A stretch of 7,862 nt of DNA. Origin: DASUFP01 sp036274495. GTDB taxonomy: Bacteria > Bacteroidota > Bacteroidia > AKYH767-A > OLB10. This document shows, one piece after another, positions 7,104 through 7,862 of the stretch; the stretch's first letter is position 1; every line of letters starts with the position of its first letter. The notes below the pieces were generated by a model, which searched no databases, was not told where the DNA came from, and worked only from the letters and a program-made list of their open reading frames with translations. The translations under genes and the position numbers were made by a program. Location of the stretch: NCBI GenBank assembly GCA_036274495.1, contig DASUFP010000103.1, positions 1 through 7,862 on the forward strand, written 5' to 3'.

Positions 7104-7862
7104 ATGTCACTATCACCGCTGAACGCTATTTCCCCCGTCGACGGCCGCTACAGTAAACAAACAGAAGCACTTGCGCCCTACTTTTCAGAGTCGGCGTTAA
7201 TCCGGTACCGTATCCTGGTAGAAGTAAAATACTTTATTGCCCTTTCCGCTATTCCGCTGCCTGCACTCAAACAGCTGAACGGTTCTGCAGTCAAAACGCT
7301 GGAAAAATTATACACCGAATTTCAGTCCGGGTATGCCGAGCAGGTAAAAAAAATTGAACAAGTCACCAATCACGATGTAAAGGCTATTGAATATTTTATT
7401 AAAGAATCAGCGGGAGAAGAGCTGAAAGAATGTGCCGAGTTCATTCATTTCGGACTCACTTCACAGGATATCAATAATACAGCTATTCCCCTTTCAATTA
7501 AAGAGGCTTTACACGACGTTTTGATTCCTGAATTACAATCGGTGCGTAATATTCTGGCTACACTTGCGGTACAATGGCGTGAAATTCCCCTGTTGGCCCG
7601 TACACATGGTCAACCCGCATCACCCACCGGCCTGGGAAAGGAAATTGCCGTATTTGTAAACCGGCTCGATGTACAGCTGAGCCAGTTGTTACTGATTCCT
7701 GTACCGGCAAAATTTGGCGGCGCTACGGGAAATTTTAATGCACACTATGCAGCTTATCCTTCGATTGACTGGGAGCAGTTTGCCGATTCTTTTGTTACCT
7801 CACTTGGGTTAAAGCGCAGCCGTATCACCACTCAGATTGAACATTATGATAATCTGGCAGCC
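7104..7862 (+). CDS. purB: Adenylosuccinate lyase PurB (N-terminal 253 residues; 3' end cut by window)
   Basis: This cytoplasmic enzyme of purine synthesis acts twice. It splits SAICAR to AICAR plus fumarate, and adenylosuccinate to AMP plus fumarate. The first 253 codons are present, of about 450 in the family. The start MSLSPLNAISPVDGRYS aligns residue for residue with the N-terminus of Escherichia coli PurB, which fixes the ATG at 7104. Family motifs seen in order are TNHDVKAIEYF (88-98), EFIHFGLTSQDINN (112-125), RTHGQPASPT (166-175, with His168 matching the catalytic histidine), FGGATGNFNAH (204-214) and TTQIEHYDN (242-250). The lyase signature loop with the catalytic serine lies beyond the right edge. 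It resembles the E. coli-type longer enzyme rather than the Bacillus type. It is divergent from the MORN-repeat gene and appears unrelated to the efflux genes. Confidence 0.97.
   Translation, partial: MSLSPLNAISPVDGRYSKQTEALAPYFSESALIRYRILVEVKYFIALSAIPLPALKQLNGSAVKTLEKLYTEFQSGYAEQVKKIEQVTNHDVKAIEYFIKESAGEELKECAEFIHFGLTSQDINNTAIPLSIKEALHDVLIPELQSVRNILATLAVQWREIPLLARTHGQPASPTGLGKEIAVFVNRLDVQLSQLLLIPVPAKFGGATGNFNAHYAAYPSIDWEQFADSFVTSLGLKRSRITTQIEHYDNLAA

Noticed and set aside
1..7862. A new multi-gene defence, mobile or biosynthetic system
   Set aside because: Every gene belongs to a known family (RND efflux operon, MORN-repeat protein, PurB). There are no transposases, integrases, CRISPR repeats, tRNAs or gene-order anomalies that point to one.

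Overview
The window reads as an ordinary chromosomal segment of a member of the Bacteroidota. The evidence is indirect but consistent. The proteins closely resemble Bacteroidota efflux components, start codons lack clear Shine-Dalgarno sequences, two upstream regions carry sequences close to the Bacteroidota promoter pattern (TTTG, then about 19-21 nt, then TAnnTTTG), and the order TetR - TolC - adaptor - RND pump is a common Bacteroidota arrangement. The genus cannot be named from this sequence.

Layout. On the minus strand, positions 6145 down to 1 hold one likely operon, transcribed right to left: a TetR/AcrR-type repressor (5522-6145), a TolC-family outer-membrane channel (4138-5517), a lipoprotein periplasmic adaptor of the AcrA/MexA type (3000-4106) and an AcrB/MexB-type RND proton-drug antiporter (1-2890, cut by the left edge before its C-terminal membrane part). 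Spacings are 4 nt, 31 nt and 109 nt. Together these genes encode a full three-part efflux pump spanning both membranes, plus its probable local repressor. Just upstream of tetR a long inverted repeat (6156-6195) lies across a candidate promoter and is the obvious candidate operator. A second, related inverted repeat lies 87 bp further upstream (6248-6278).

Upstream on the same strand is a small secreted protein made of seven consecutive 24-residue MORN-type (YwqK-like) repeats (6301-6999). Diverging from it, on the plus strand, is the first 253 codons of purB, adenylosuccinate lyase (7104-7862), cut by the right edge. The 104-bp gap between the two carries a candidate promoter for the MORN-repeat gene.

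No RNA genes, insertion sequences, CRISPR arrays, phage genes or convincing terminators were seen. I found no undescribed multi-gene system. The points most worth a second look are the paired inverted repeats around the tetR promoter, an inserted pair of hydrophobic segments in the RND pump, a cysteine cluster in the TetR protein, and the extra N-terminal coiled coil of the adaptor.
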